Positions 1-5,617 of a stretch of 5,617 nucleotides of DNA are shown here, one piece after another. The stretch comes from CAZTGZ01 sp044339595 (GTDB lineage Bacteria; Bacteroidota; Bacteroidia; NS11-12g; UBA9320), in the NCBI GenBank assembly GCA_044339595.1, contig JBIIVF010000149.1:1-5617 (forward strand), given 5' to 3'. Every line of letters starts with the position of its first letter. Within the stretch, counting starts at the first letter, position 1. Made by a program: the position numbers and the translations under genes. Under the pieces are notes generated by a model, which saw only the letters and a list, made by a program, of their open reading frames with translations, was not told the DNA's origin and did not search any database.

Positions 1-354
1 ATCAATCCCTTTGCTGAATTTAACCCCACCATGTGCGAATGAAGCTTGCTGCTGATGACAGCTGGCGCAGGATTGAGTATTATTTCCGCTCAGCATGGGC
101 TCATAAAACAATCGTCTTCCTAAAGCTACTCCCTCAACGGTAATAGGGTTTTCTGCCGGAACAGGCATAGGGGGGAAGTAGGAAGGCAAATCAGGGGTAA
201 ATGGAGTGGTCTTCGGGTCGATTTGCGGAATCTCTATCCATTTAGGGTCTTTTGAACAAGATGAAAACATCATCCACAAAAAGAGCATAGGTAAGAAAAT
301 ACCGAATGGTACTTGATTAATTTTACAATTAGCTTTCAAAGACTTAGATATCAT
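1..354 (-). CDS. Probable di-haem cytochrome c peroxidase (MauG/CCP family) lipoprotein, N-terminal part only
   Basis: The minus strand is open from ATG at 354 to the left edge, giving 118 codons with no stop; the gene is cut by the window. A hydrophobic stretch at residues 19-30 ends in FSSC with Cys33 followed by SKDP, a lipoprotein signal typical of Bacteroidota, so the protein is probably anchored in a membrane facing the periplasm or outside. A proline-rich linker (about 40-70) leads into GRRLFYEPMLSGNN (79-92) and then C96-A-S-C99-H100, a covalent c-type haem site, followed by FSKGID. LGxxLFxxPxLS...CASCH is the classic start of the bacterial CCP/MauG family, whose members reduce hydrogen peroxide with electrons from small donors or, in MauG, modify a partner protein. 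The second haem domain would lie outside the window. ATG 354 is preceded in frame by TAA four codons upstream; no Shine-Dalgarno is seen. It is divergent from the TonB receptor gene. A MauG-like or other di-haem role remains possible; the family call is strong, the exact substrate is unknown. Confidence 0.85.
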   Translation of the reverse strand, partial: MISKSLKANCKINQVPFGIFLPMLFLWMMFSSCSKDPKWIEIPQIDPKTTPFTPDLPSYFPPMPVPAENPITVEGVALGRRLFYEPMLSGNNTQSCASCHQQQASFAHGGVKFSKGID

Positions 355-392
355 AACGCAGAATTACTGTAACATTGTAAACTCTTAAACAA
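355..392. promoter_or_regulatory. Short divergent intergenic region between peroxidase and TonB receptor genes
   Basis: Only 38 bp separate the two start codons, so the promoters must either overlap here or lie inside the opposite coding sequence. On the plus strand TAACATTG at 370-377 differs by one base from the Bacteroidota -7 consensus TAnnTTTG and would place the transcript start about 9 nt before the receptor ATG, but I find no convincing TTTG -33 element at the right distance. On the minus strand a TTTG lies at 393-390, but no good -7 box follows. The promoter assignment is therefore weak; what is directly visible is the tight divergent arrangement. Confidence 0.3.
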
Positions 393-2723
393 ATGTGGCG
401 TAAAATTATTTTAATAGGACTGATTTGTGGCATTAATTTGACCAAATTATTTGCCCAAACGGGTGAAATCAGAGGATTTATATATTCGGCACAGAAAGGT
501 GAGCCATTGTCTTATGTGAATATAATCATTAAAGAGACCCGCCAAGGCATTTCTTCTAATGAAAATGGTTTTTATAATATCGCTAAAATTGAGCCTGGTA
601 AATACACCATTATTTGCACCAGCCTTGGGTATGACTCTTCCGTTGCATTAGTTGAAATCAAAGCAGGAAAAATCATCAAGAAGGATTTCTATTTATCCGA
701 AGGAGCTTATGACATCGGAGAATATAAAGTAAGTGCTGAAAGAAGGAAAAAAACCACCAATACGTCGGTGAGTGAAATTAAAATTACCCCCAAACAACTT
801 ACACAAATTCCTACCGTGGGAGGAGAACCTGATTTAGTTCAATATCTTCAGGTTTTACCGGGCGTCGTTTTCTCAGGAGATCAAGGCGGACAGCTTTACA
901 TCAGAGGTGGTTCACCGGTTATGAATAAAGTTCTTTTAGACGGAATGACGATTTATAACCCATTTCATTCCATTGGATTGTTTTCTGTATTTGATGCTGA
1001 TATCATCAAATCAGCAGAGGTATATTCTGCCGGTTTCGGGGCTGAATATGGCGGAAGAATTTCCGCAATTGTAGATGTGAAAACCCGCGACGGGAATAAG
1101 AACAATTTGGCAGGTAAAGTAAACGTGAACCCTTTTACTTCAAAATTGCTGCTCGAAGGTCCACTGCGTAAATTCGAACAAGGCAAAGGGAATAGCTCCT
1201 ACATTGTATCCTATAAAAATTCGTATCTCGACCAATCGTCCTCTGTGTTTTATAATTACGTGGGAGAGGAGCAATTGCCTTATTCTTTTAGCGACTTCTA
1301 TGGCAAAATGTCATTCAACGCTGCCAATGGAAGCAAGGCCAATTTCTTCTATTTCGATTATAATGATAAGGTAGATTTCAAAAGTGCCACTGCCTATGAT
1401 TGGAAATCAAAAGGATTCGGTACAAAGTTTCTCATCATACCCGATGGAACTAAAACCATCATCGATGGAAATTTTGCTTTCAGCAACTACTTGATCAATC
1501 AAAAGGAAGCAGATAACAAACCACGCAGCAGCGGCATCGATGGCTTCGATGTAGGTTTGAATTTCAATTACTTCATGAATGACAATGAATTGCACTACGG
1601 CATGCAATTGACCGGTTTTAAAACAGATTTTAGTTTATACAATTCGGTAGGAAGATTTATTTCCCAAAGTGAAAATACCACCGAAATCAACGCCTTCATT
1701 TATTACAAGAAGGTGTACAAAAAACGTTTAATCATAGAGCCGGGATTCAGATTACAACATTATGCATCCTTAAATAATACGTCGCCAGAACCTCGATTGA
1801 GGCTCAAATACAACATCACCAAAATGCTACGATTTAAAGGTGCAGCAGGTTCATATTCTCAAAACTTAATTTCTGCCATTTCAGATCGGGATGTGGTGAA
1901 TTTGTTTTACGGTTTCCTTTCAGGGCCTGACGACCTTCCAGAAACCATTGGAAGTCAATATGTAGGGCACAGAATGCAAAAAGCCCTTCATGCTGTAGGC
2001 GGGTTCGAAATTGACATCACAGATCAATCTGAAATCAACATTGAAACCTACATCAAAAATTTTACCCAAATTGCCAATATCAATAGAGATAAGATATTTG
2101 ACGATAATCGAGAAAATCAATCTAAACCGGAATATCAACGCAAAGATTTTATTGTTGAAACAGGAGTAGCGAAAGGCTTTGATGTAACGTATAAGTTTAC
2201 GGGAAAACAACTTTACCTGTGGACCGTTTATTCCTACAATATTGTGAATAGATTTGATGGTATCAGAAGATATCAGCCGCATTTCGACCGAAGACACAAC
2301 ATTAACATTGTTACCTCTTACGCATTCGGCAAACTCAGAGAAAAAGATTACGATTGGGAGTTTAATGCCCGTTGGAATTTCGGTAGTGGATTTCCATTTA
2401 CCCTTACCCAGGGATTTTATGAAAACCTCGATTTTTCCAATGGAGCTGCGACGAATTATTTAACAGACAACGGCGCACTTGGCATATCATACGCCGACCT
2501 CAACACAGGCAGGTTGCCTTATTACCATCGATTGGATGCTTCTTTAAAACGTACCTTTAAAATACAATCAGAGAAAACATCTATCAAGCGAAAGGTTGAA
2601 ATCATTGCCAGTTGCACGAACATATACAACCGCGACAATATTTTCTATTTCGACAGGGTGTCTTATAAACGTGTCAATCAATTACCCATTCTGCCTAGTT
2701 TGGCGGTGAGTTATACATTTTAA
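393..2723 (+). CDS. TonB-dependent outer-membrane receptor with N-terminal carboxypeptidase-regulatory-like domain
   Basis: A complete 776-residue outer-membrane transporter. Residues 1-21 form a signal peptide (basic WRK, hydrophobic core, likely cleavage at LFA|QT). Residues about 24-105 are a carboxypeptidase-D regulatory-like beta-sandwich (GEIRGFIYS..., GEPLSYVNI, SNENGFYNI, PGKYTI, LGYDSS), a domain commonly placed in front of the plug in Bacteroidota receptors. IGEYKVSAERR (108-118) sits where the TonB-box-like segment is expected. The plug domain (about 130-230) has LQVLPGVV, YIRGG (R171-G173), VLLDGMTIYNP and GFGAEYGGRISAIVDV. The rest is a beta-barrel rich in alternating aromatic residues and ends in SYTF with a terminal Phe, as outer-membrane proteins do for BAM recognition. 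Such receptors use proton-motive force passed on by TonB-ExbBD to import siderophores, haem, glycans or peptides. No SusD-like gene is next to it, so it is not a standard SusCD pair, and the substrate cannot be named. ATG 393 is chosen because it opens directly into the signal peptide; there is no obvious Shine-Dalgarno. The gene is divergent from the peroxidase and convergent with the sigma operon. Confidence 0.93.
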   Translation: MWRKIILIGLICGINLTKLFAQTGEIRGFIYSAQKGEPLSYVNIIIKETRQGISSNENGFYNIAKIEPGKYTIICTSLGYDSSVALVEIKAGKIIKKDFYLSEGAYDIGEYKVSAERRKKTTNTSVSEIKITPKQLTQIPTVGGEPDLVQYLQVLPGVVFSGDQGGQLYIRGGSPVMNKVLLDGMTIYNPFHSIGLFSVFDADIIKSAEVYSAGFGAEYGGRISAIVDVKTRDGNKNNLAGKVNVNPFTSKLLLEGPLRKFEQGKGNSSYIVSYKNSYLDQSSSVFYNYVGEEQLPYSFSDFYGKMSFNAANGSKANFFYFDYNDKVDFKSATAYDWKSKGFGTKFLIIPDGTKTIIDGNFAFSNYLINQKEADNKPRSSGIDGFDVGLNFNYFMNDNELHYGMQLTGFKTDFSLYNSVGRFISQSENTTEINAFIYYKKVYKKRLIIEPGFRLQHYASLNNTSPEPRLRLKYNITKMLRFKGAAGSYSQNLISAISDRDVVNLFYGFLSGPDDLPETIGSQYVGHRMQKALHAVGGFEIDITDQSEINIETYIKNFTQIANINRDKIFDDNRENQSKPEYQRKDFIVETGVAKGFDVTYKFTGKQLYLWTVYSYNIVNRFDGIRRYQPHFDRRHNINIVTSYAFGKLREKDYDWEFNARWNFGSGFPFTLTQGFYENLDFSNGAATNYLTDNGALGISYADLNTGRLPYYHRLDASLKRTFKIQSEKTSIKRKVEIIASCTNIYNRDNIFYFDRVSYKRVNQLPILPSLAVSYTF

Positions 2724-2872
2724 TTCCAAAACACCAATTAGATAATTCCTACCTGGGATAGGGCGCACCTAATTCAAATTCAATAGGAACAGTATATTGA
2801 CCCTCATCAGAAAATGGTTGATTTTTTTTAGATCCGAATTCTAGAAAAGAACTCAGCCTAGAAACAAAAAAA
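2724..2872. other. Convergent intergenic spacer with a coding-like minus-strand stretch
   Basis: This spacer lies between the stop of the receptor gene and the stop of the small-protein gene. On the minus strand one frame stays open from 2877 down to a TAG at 2751-2749 (42 sense codons). Its second half reads like genuine protein (GSKKNQPFSDEGQY, then PIEFELGAPYPR), but it has no ATG and starts right after an in-frame TGA. It is in a different frame from the upstream 77-residue gene. It could be the decayed tail of a lost gene or a chance open stretch. I do not call a gene. Confidence 0.25.
2806..2829 (+). terminator. Weak candidate terminator of the TonB receptor gene
   Basis: A very short stem, ATCA (2806-2809) with TGAT (2819-2822), one possible G-U inner pair, is followed by a run of eight T (2822-2829). 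The T-run and position about 80 bp after the receptor stop fit intrinsic termination, but the stem is short and has no GC-rich core, so this is only a candidate. Confidence 0.2.
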
Positions 2873-2897
2873 TTAAATCATCTCCAGGTTGGTGGAG
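2866..2897 (-). terminator. Weak candidate terminator at the end of the sigma operon
   Basis: On the minus strand CTCCA and TGGAG (within 2897-2882) form a perfect 5-bp stem around a 6-nt loop inside the last codons of the small-protein gene. A run of seven T on that strand (2872-2866) begins nine nucleotides after the stem, directly after the stop codon. The gap between stem and T-run is longer than in a standard intrinsic terminator, so the call is tentative. Confidence 0.25.
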
Positions 2898-3106
2898 TGT
2901 GACTCTTCCATCACAATTTGAACACTGGTTTCTGAAGGTTCAAAGCTGCATTCATCCAAACTGCGCAATAATTGCTTTTGTTCTTCGTAATATTCCCGAA
3001 GTGAAGCATTACTCTGCATGGATTTTTCAACTGCCCGTCTTTCAGCAGTGTTGAGTTCATTGTAAAGATAGAGAAGGATAGAGTCTTGAGTAGTATTCAG
3101 GTTCAT
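2873..3106 (-). CDS. Small protein encoded after the ECF sigma factor; possible zinc-less anti-sigma or modulator
   Basis: A 77-residue soluble protein with no signal peptide and no membrane segment. It is highly charged and mostly helical by appearance: a first helix with ILLYLYNELN (10-19), then TAERRAVEKSMQ (20-31), SNASLREYYEEQKQLL (32-47) and a tail ETSVQIVMEES. The pattern LxxYLxxEL...ExxxVExxL...R resembles the N-terminal zinc anti-sigma (ZAS/zf-HC2) domain, where Hx3Cx2C binds zinc. Here the matching positions would be Ser29, Asn33 and Leu36, so no metal site is present; the only cysteine is Cys53. It follows the sigma gene on the same strand after a 38-nt gap, so co-transcription is likely. 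By context it may bind or tune the sigma factor, but this is inference. The ATG at 3106 is the only one in its frame after an upstream TGA; its Shine-Dalgarno is not obvious, and a six-codon mini-frame ends on it as ATGA. Confidence 0.75.
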   Translation of the reverse strand: MNLNTTQDSILLYLYNELNTAERRAVEKSMQSNASLREYYEEQKQLLRSLDECSFEPSETSVQIVMEESHSTNLEMI

Positions 3107-3144
3107 AGGCTTGTCATTACCATATGAACGAATATAAAATCATT

Positions 3145-3726
3145 TTATTGCAAACTCAATGATTTTTCAGAAATAAGTTTACGCAAATTATTCAAGGCAT
3201 AACGCATCCTGCCTAAAGCAGTGTTAATGCTCACTTGAGTAATCTCAGAAATTTCCTTGAAACTCAGTTCTGCATAATGACGTAAAATAATGACTTCCCG
3301 CTGCTCTTCCGGCAATAATTTGATTAGATCGCGGATGGTTTGCTCTTTCTGCATGCGAATCATTTTATCCTCACGATTTTCTTCCACAATTTGAATGGTG
3401 CGAAATACATCTTCACCATCAGAAGTGGTGATCTTGGGCATGCGTTTAGACCTTCTGAAATAGTCTATGGAGAGATTTCTGGCAATGCGCATCACCCAAG
3501 GCAAGAACTTACCTTCTTCGTTGTATTTTCCTCCTTTAAGGGTCTTTACAACTTTGATAAAGGTTTCCTGAAAAATGTCTTCAGCAATATAACGGTCATG
3601 AACGATCATGATAATTGCGGTGAACACTTTGCGTTTATGCCTTTTGATAAGCATTTCGAGACATGCCTCATTACCTTCCAGATAGAGACGGATGAGTTCC
3701 TGATCATTAATTAGACTGGCTTTCAT
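3145..3726 (-). CDS. ECF-family RNA polymerase sigma factor
   Basis: A complete 193-residue sigma70-family regulator of the extracytoplasmic-function class, which has only regions sigma2 and sigma4. Region 2 covers about residues 24-94: the core-binding segment 2.2 is seen as AEDIFQETFIKVVKTL (48-63), and the -10 recognition segment around FLPWVMRIARNLSIDYFRR (74-92). A charged linker (95-130) follows. Region 4 (about 131-183) has LPEEQREVIILRHYAELSF (138-156) and the helix-turn-helix FKEISEITQVSINTALGRMR (156-175), which contacts the -35 element. The protein directs RNA polymerase in the cytoplasm to a specific promoter set; the regulon cannot be read here. The start at 3726 is supported by AAAGGAAAG (3739-3731), with seven bases between AGGA and ATG. 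It is the first gene of a likely two-gene unit with the 77-residue protein, and is divergent from uvrA. The sequence resembles a sigma factor widely found in Bacteroidota, judged from memory of the family and not from a search. Confidence 0.95.
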   Translation of the reverse strand: MKASLINDQELIRLYLEGNEACLEMLIKRHKRKVFTAIIMIVHDRYIAEDIFQETFIKVVKTLKGGKYNEEGKFLPWVMRIARNLSIDYFRRSKRMPKITTSDGEDVFRTIQIVEENREDKMIRMQKEQTIRDLIKLLPEEQREVIILRHYAELSFKEISEITQVSINTALGRMRYALNNLRKLISEKSLSLQ

Positions 3727-3860
3727 AACACTTTCCTTTTACATTGAATATATACGAGTTCAAAAAAACTAAAGTAAAAAGTAAATGTGTTATTCTATAG
3801 GCGAAAACGGTTTAATGGGTCTATTTAATGAGCAAGATAAATAAGCCCAATGATTTATCC

Positions 3861-3883
3861 AAATTTATTTTTAAAATAATTTT
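3861..3883. repeat. AT-rich inverted repeat upstream of uvrA
   Basis: TTATTTT (3865-3871) and AAAATAA (3873-3879) are perfect 7-bp arms around a single T at 3872. Past one T-T mismatch (3864/3880) the symmetry continues for three more pairs (AAA at 3861-3863 with TTT at 3881-3883). The element lies where the -33 region of the proposed uvrA promoter would be, so it could be an operator or an UP-like element; in such AT-rich DNA chance symmetry is also possible. Confidence 0.4.
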
Positions 3884-3890
3884 TTGAACC

Positions 3891-3898
3891 CATCTTTG
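3891..3898 (+). promoter_or_regulatory. Candidate -7 box of the uvrA promoter
   Basis: CATCTTTG differs by one base from the Bacteroidota housekeeping consensus TAnnTTTG and is followed by CG, as often seen after this box. With the final G at -7, transcription would start near 3905, about 24 nt before the uvrA ATG. The matching -33 TTTG is not clean: only T-rich sequence (3868-3872) lies at the expected distance. Confidence 0.4.
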
Positions 3899-3901
3899 CG
3901 C

Positions 3902-3919
3902 TTTCCTATTAACAGGAAA
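3902..3919. promoter_or_regulatory. 18-bp inverted repeat covering the uvrA transcription start and Shine-Dalgarno
   Basis: TTTCCT (3902-3907) and AGGAAA (3914-3919) are perfect 6-bp arms around ATTAAC, whose inner TTAA is itself symmetric. The right arm is the likely uvrA Shine-Dalgarno, with AGGA ending 11 nt before the ATG. The element could act as a repressor operator on DNA or, if the transcript begins at or before 3902, as a hairpin hiding the ribosome-binding site. No regulator can be named. Confidence 0.5.
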
Positions 3920-3928
3920 CCCAAAAAT

Positions 3929-5617
3929 ATGCAAGATGCTGATTTAAAGTACATTGAGATCAAAAAGGCGGGGATGCACAATCTCAAAAAAATCAGTGTT
4001 AACATCCCGAGAAATAAATTCACAGTAGTAACCGGAGTTTCGGGTTCCGGAAAGTCAAGTTTGGTTTTTGACACCTTGTATGCCGAAGGTCAACGACGCT
4101 ATGTAGAAAGTCTTTCTTCTTACGCTCGTCAGTTTCTCGGAAAGCTCGAAAAACCGGATGTAGAAGATATAAAAGGATTGTCTCCGTGCATAGCCATTGA
4201 ACAAAAGGTCAATACCAAAAATCCGCGTTCAACCGTGGCTACAAGCACTGAACTTTACGATTATCTCAAATTACTGTTTGCGCGGGTTGGTAGAACATAT
4301 TCGCCGATATCGGGGAAAGAGGTAAAATGTCATAATGTAAAAGATGTCATCGACTTTTTTGAATCATTCGAGGAAGGTACGCAGTGTTTCGTTTTGCTGC
4401 AGCTACCGGAAGATAAAAAGCAGTTGAATGAAAAACTTGAATTGGAACTTAAAAAAGGGTTTTCAAGAGCCATCAACGCGGAAGGGGTAATATTTAAAAT
4501 TGAAGATTTACTTCAAACCGGTGAATCCGGAAAATATTATCTGCTCATCGACCGTCTGATCAAAGACCATTCGGATGCGGATCAATCTTCACGCTTCGCT
4601 GATTCAGCCCAAACCGGATTTTGGGAAGGAAACGGCGAAATTTTGGTAAGAACCTTTAAAGATGGACATGTTTCATTCGAGTATTTTTCAAATAAGTTTG
4701 AAGCCGACGGGATGACTTTTGAAATGCCCAACGTAAATTTCTTAAGTTTTAATAACCCTTATGGCGCCTGTAAGACATGTGAAGGATACGGATCTGTCAT
4801 TGGCATCGACGAACAACTTGTTATTCCTGACACTTCTTTGTCTGTTTATGAAGGGGCCGTGGCGCCTTGGAGAAGTGATGTCATGTCACAATGGATGAAA
4901 GACTTTGGTGCAAAGGCAATACACAAAGATTTTCCTCTGCACAGGGCCTATGAAGACTTGTCGCTAGAAGAAGTCAACCTTTTATGGAATGGCGATGGTA
5001 AAATAAAAGGTATTCGCGATTTCTTTAAGTTTTTGGAAGAACAAAGCTATAAGATTCAGTACCGCGTGATGTTGAGCAAGTACAAAGGGAAAACCACTTG
5101 TCCTGATTGTAATGGTTCTCGACTCAGAAAGGATGCCTCTTATGTAAAACTACCTGTAATTGATCAAGAAACGTTGATGAGCGTTGACTCCAAGCGTATC
5201 AGTCTGCCCGAATTGATTGTAATGACGGTAGAAGATGCATTTGGCTATTTCAATGATGTCCATTTTATAGATTCAGATGAAACGATGGCGAAACGAATCT
5301 TGAGTGAAATACAAAATCGTTTGAGCTACCTCATGGATGTGGGGGTTGGTTATCTTCAACTCAATCGTCTTTCTTCTACTCTATCCGGCGGGGAGTCTCA
5401 ACGTATCAATTTGGCTACGGTTCTAGGGAGCAGCCTTGTTGGATCTACCTACATTCTGGATGAACCCAGCATTGGCTTACATCCTGAAGATACGGCCAAT
5501 CTCATTCGGGTAATCCGTCATTTACAAGAATGCGGAAATACGGTCATCGTGGTAGAACACGATGAAGATATCATGAAAAGTGCCGACCACCTCATTGATA
5601 TCGGCCCAAAAGCGGGC
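3929..5617 (+). CDS. uvrA: UvrA, excinuclease ABC subunit A, N-terminal 563 codons
   Basis: UvrA is the damage-sensing ATPase of nucleotide-excision repair; as a dimer it loads UvrB at DNA lesions. Bacterial UvrA is about 940 residues with two ABC ATPase halves, and this window holds the whole first half. Walker A is GVSGSGKSS (36-44). The next conserved block follows with SSYARQFLGKLEKP and GLSPCIAIEQK, and the UvrB-binding and insertion region lies between about 130 and 280. Then comes NPYGACKTCEGYG with Cys281 and Cys284, a TCPDCNGSRLR block, the ABC signature LSGGESQRIN (485-494), Walker B YILDEPS (508-514) and the H-loop VVEHDED with His544. The usual first CxxC of the zinc module (E. 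coli Cys253/Cys256) is absent: the matching stretch reads YFSNKFEADGMTFEMP. ATG 3929 is chosen because the protein aligns from its first residues and AGGAAA lies upstream. The reading frame is open at the right edge, so the gene is truncated only by the window. It is probably transcribed alone from the divergent region. Confidence 0.97.
   Translation, partial: MQDADLKYIEIKKAGMHNLKKISVNIPRNKFTVVTGVSGSGKSSLVFDTLYAEGQRRYVESLSSYARQFLGKLEKPDVEDIKGLSPCIAIEQKVNTKNPRSTVATSTELYDYLKLLFARVGRTYSPISGKEVKCHNVKDVIDFFESFEEGTQCFVLLQLPEDKKQLNEKLELELKKGFSRAINAEGVIFKIEDLLQTGESGKYYLLIDRLIKDHSDADQSSRFADSAQTGFWEGNGEILVRTFKDGHVSFEYFSNKFEADGMTFEMPNVNFLSFNNPYGACKTCEGYGSVIGIDEQLVIPDTSLSVYEGAVAPWRSDVMSQWMKDFGAKAIHKDFPLHRAYEDLSLEEVNLLWNGDGKIKGIRDFFKFLEEQSYKIQYRVMLSKYKGKTTCPDCNGSRLRKDASYVKLPVIDQETLMSVDSKRISLPELIVMTVEDAFGYFNDVHFIDSDETMAKRILSEIQNRLSYLMDVGVGYLQLNRLSSTLSGGESQRINLATVLGSSLVGSTYILDEPSIGLHPEDTANLIRVIRHLQECGNTVIVVEHDEDIMKSADHLIDIGPKAG

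Larger units (their letters stand above)
3727..3928. promoter_or_regulatory. Divergent control region between the sigma factor gene and uvrA
   Basis: This 202-bp AT-rich spacer must hold promoters for both directions. Toward the sigma gene I see a good Shine-Dalgarno (3731-3739) and a TTTG at 3764-3761 on the minus strand, but no clear -7 partner. Toward uvrA there is a promoter-like box at 3891-3898 and two inverted repeats (3861-3883 and 3902-3919), listed separately. The middle part (about 3781-3860) shows no open frame, tRNA fold or repeat that I can support. Confidence 0.6.

Noticed and set aside
965..1186. Minus-strand open frame of 73 codons inside the TonB receptor gene
   Set aside because: It is the antisense shadow of the plug and early barrel coding sequence, with no family resemblance.
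1407..1607. Minus-strand open frame of 66 codons inside the TonB receptor gene
   Set aside because: It lies antisense to clear barrel sequence and shows no motif or start signal.
1920..2297. Minus-strand open frame of 125 codons inside the TonB receptor gene
   Set aside because: Long for a shadow, but fully antisense to a convincing receptor barrel and lacking any recognisable domain.
2254..2463. Plus-strand open frame of 69 codons overlapping the receptor in another frame
   Set aside because: It is out of frame with the receptor, whose own frame continues intact through the region; no frameshift is needed.
2839..2863. TTCTAG...CTAGAA hairpin near the end of the convergent spacer
   Set aside because: The 6-bp stem has an AT-rich core and is not followed by a T-run on either strand at a suitable distance, so I do not call it a terminator.
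3340..3714. Plus-strand open frame of 124 codons opposite the ECF sigma gene
   Set aside because: The opposite strand encodes a complete sigma factor with all expected motifs; this frame has no recognisable features.
3743..3764. TGAA-N10-TTCA symmetry upstream of the sigma gene as an autoregulatory operator
   Set aside because: Four-base arms in AT-rich sequence are expected by chance; no supporting promoter geometry is visible.
3871..4074. Minus-strand open frame of 67 codons over the uvrA start
   Set aside because: It is antisense to the UvrA Walker A region and its promoter; an artefact.

Overview
The window is an ordinary-looking chromosomal piece from a member of the Bacteroidota. The evidence is a TonB-dependent receptor with an N-terminal carboxypeptidase-regulatory-like domain, a lipoprotein with a short FSSCSKD-type lipobox, an ECF sigma factor of the type common in Cytophagia/Sphingobacteriia-like lineages, and a promoter-like TnTCTTTGC-type box instead of a classical sigma70 -10. 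Genus cannot be read from the sequence. Base composition is moderately AT-rich and looks even throughout. I see no mobile element, tRNA, rRNA or CRISPR.

Layout. (1) Bases 1-354, minus strand: the N-terminal 118 codons of a lipoprotein with a CASCH haem-binding motif, most likely a di-haem cytochrome c peroxidase of the MauG/CCP family; it runs off the left edge. (2) A 38-bp gap, then a divergent, complete TonB-dependent outer-membrane receptor (393-2723, plus) with no SusD partner in the window. (3) A 149-bp gap (2724-2872) between convergent genes, holding weak terminator-like elements and a stretch that reads like the tail of a protein on the minus strand. (4) A two-gene minus-strand unit: an ECF sigma factor (3726-3145) followed by a 77-residue acidic/helical protein (3106-2873), probably its non-canonical anti-sigma or modulator. 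(5) A 202-bp divergent regulatory region (3727-3928) with two inverted repeats and a promoter-like box. (6) uvrA (3929 to the right edge, plus), of which 563 codons are present, covering the complete first ABC ATPase half.

Functional reading. The peroxidase and receptor may share regulation because their starts lie 38 bp apart, but nothing proves a common pathway. The sigma factor and small protein look like one operon. uvrA is a nucleotide-excision repair housekeeping gene; the interesting part is its leader, where an 18-bp inverted repeat contains the likely Shine-Dalgarno sequence and spans the expected transcription start. The most checkable oddities are that leader, the absence of the first zinc-binding cysteine pair in UvrA, and the small protein that resembles a zinc anti-sigma domain with its metal ligands replaced. 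I did not find a clear previously undescribed system.
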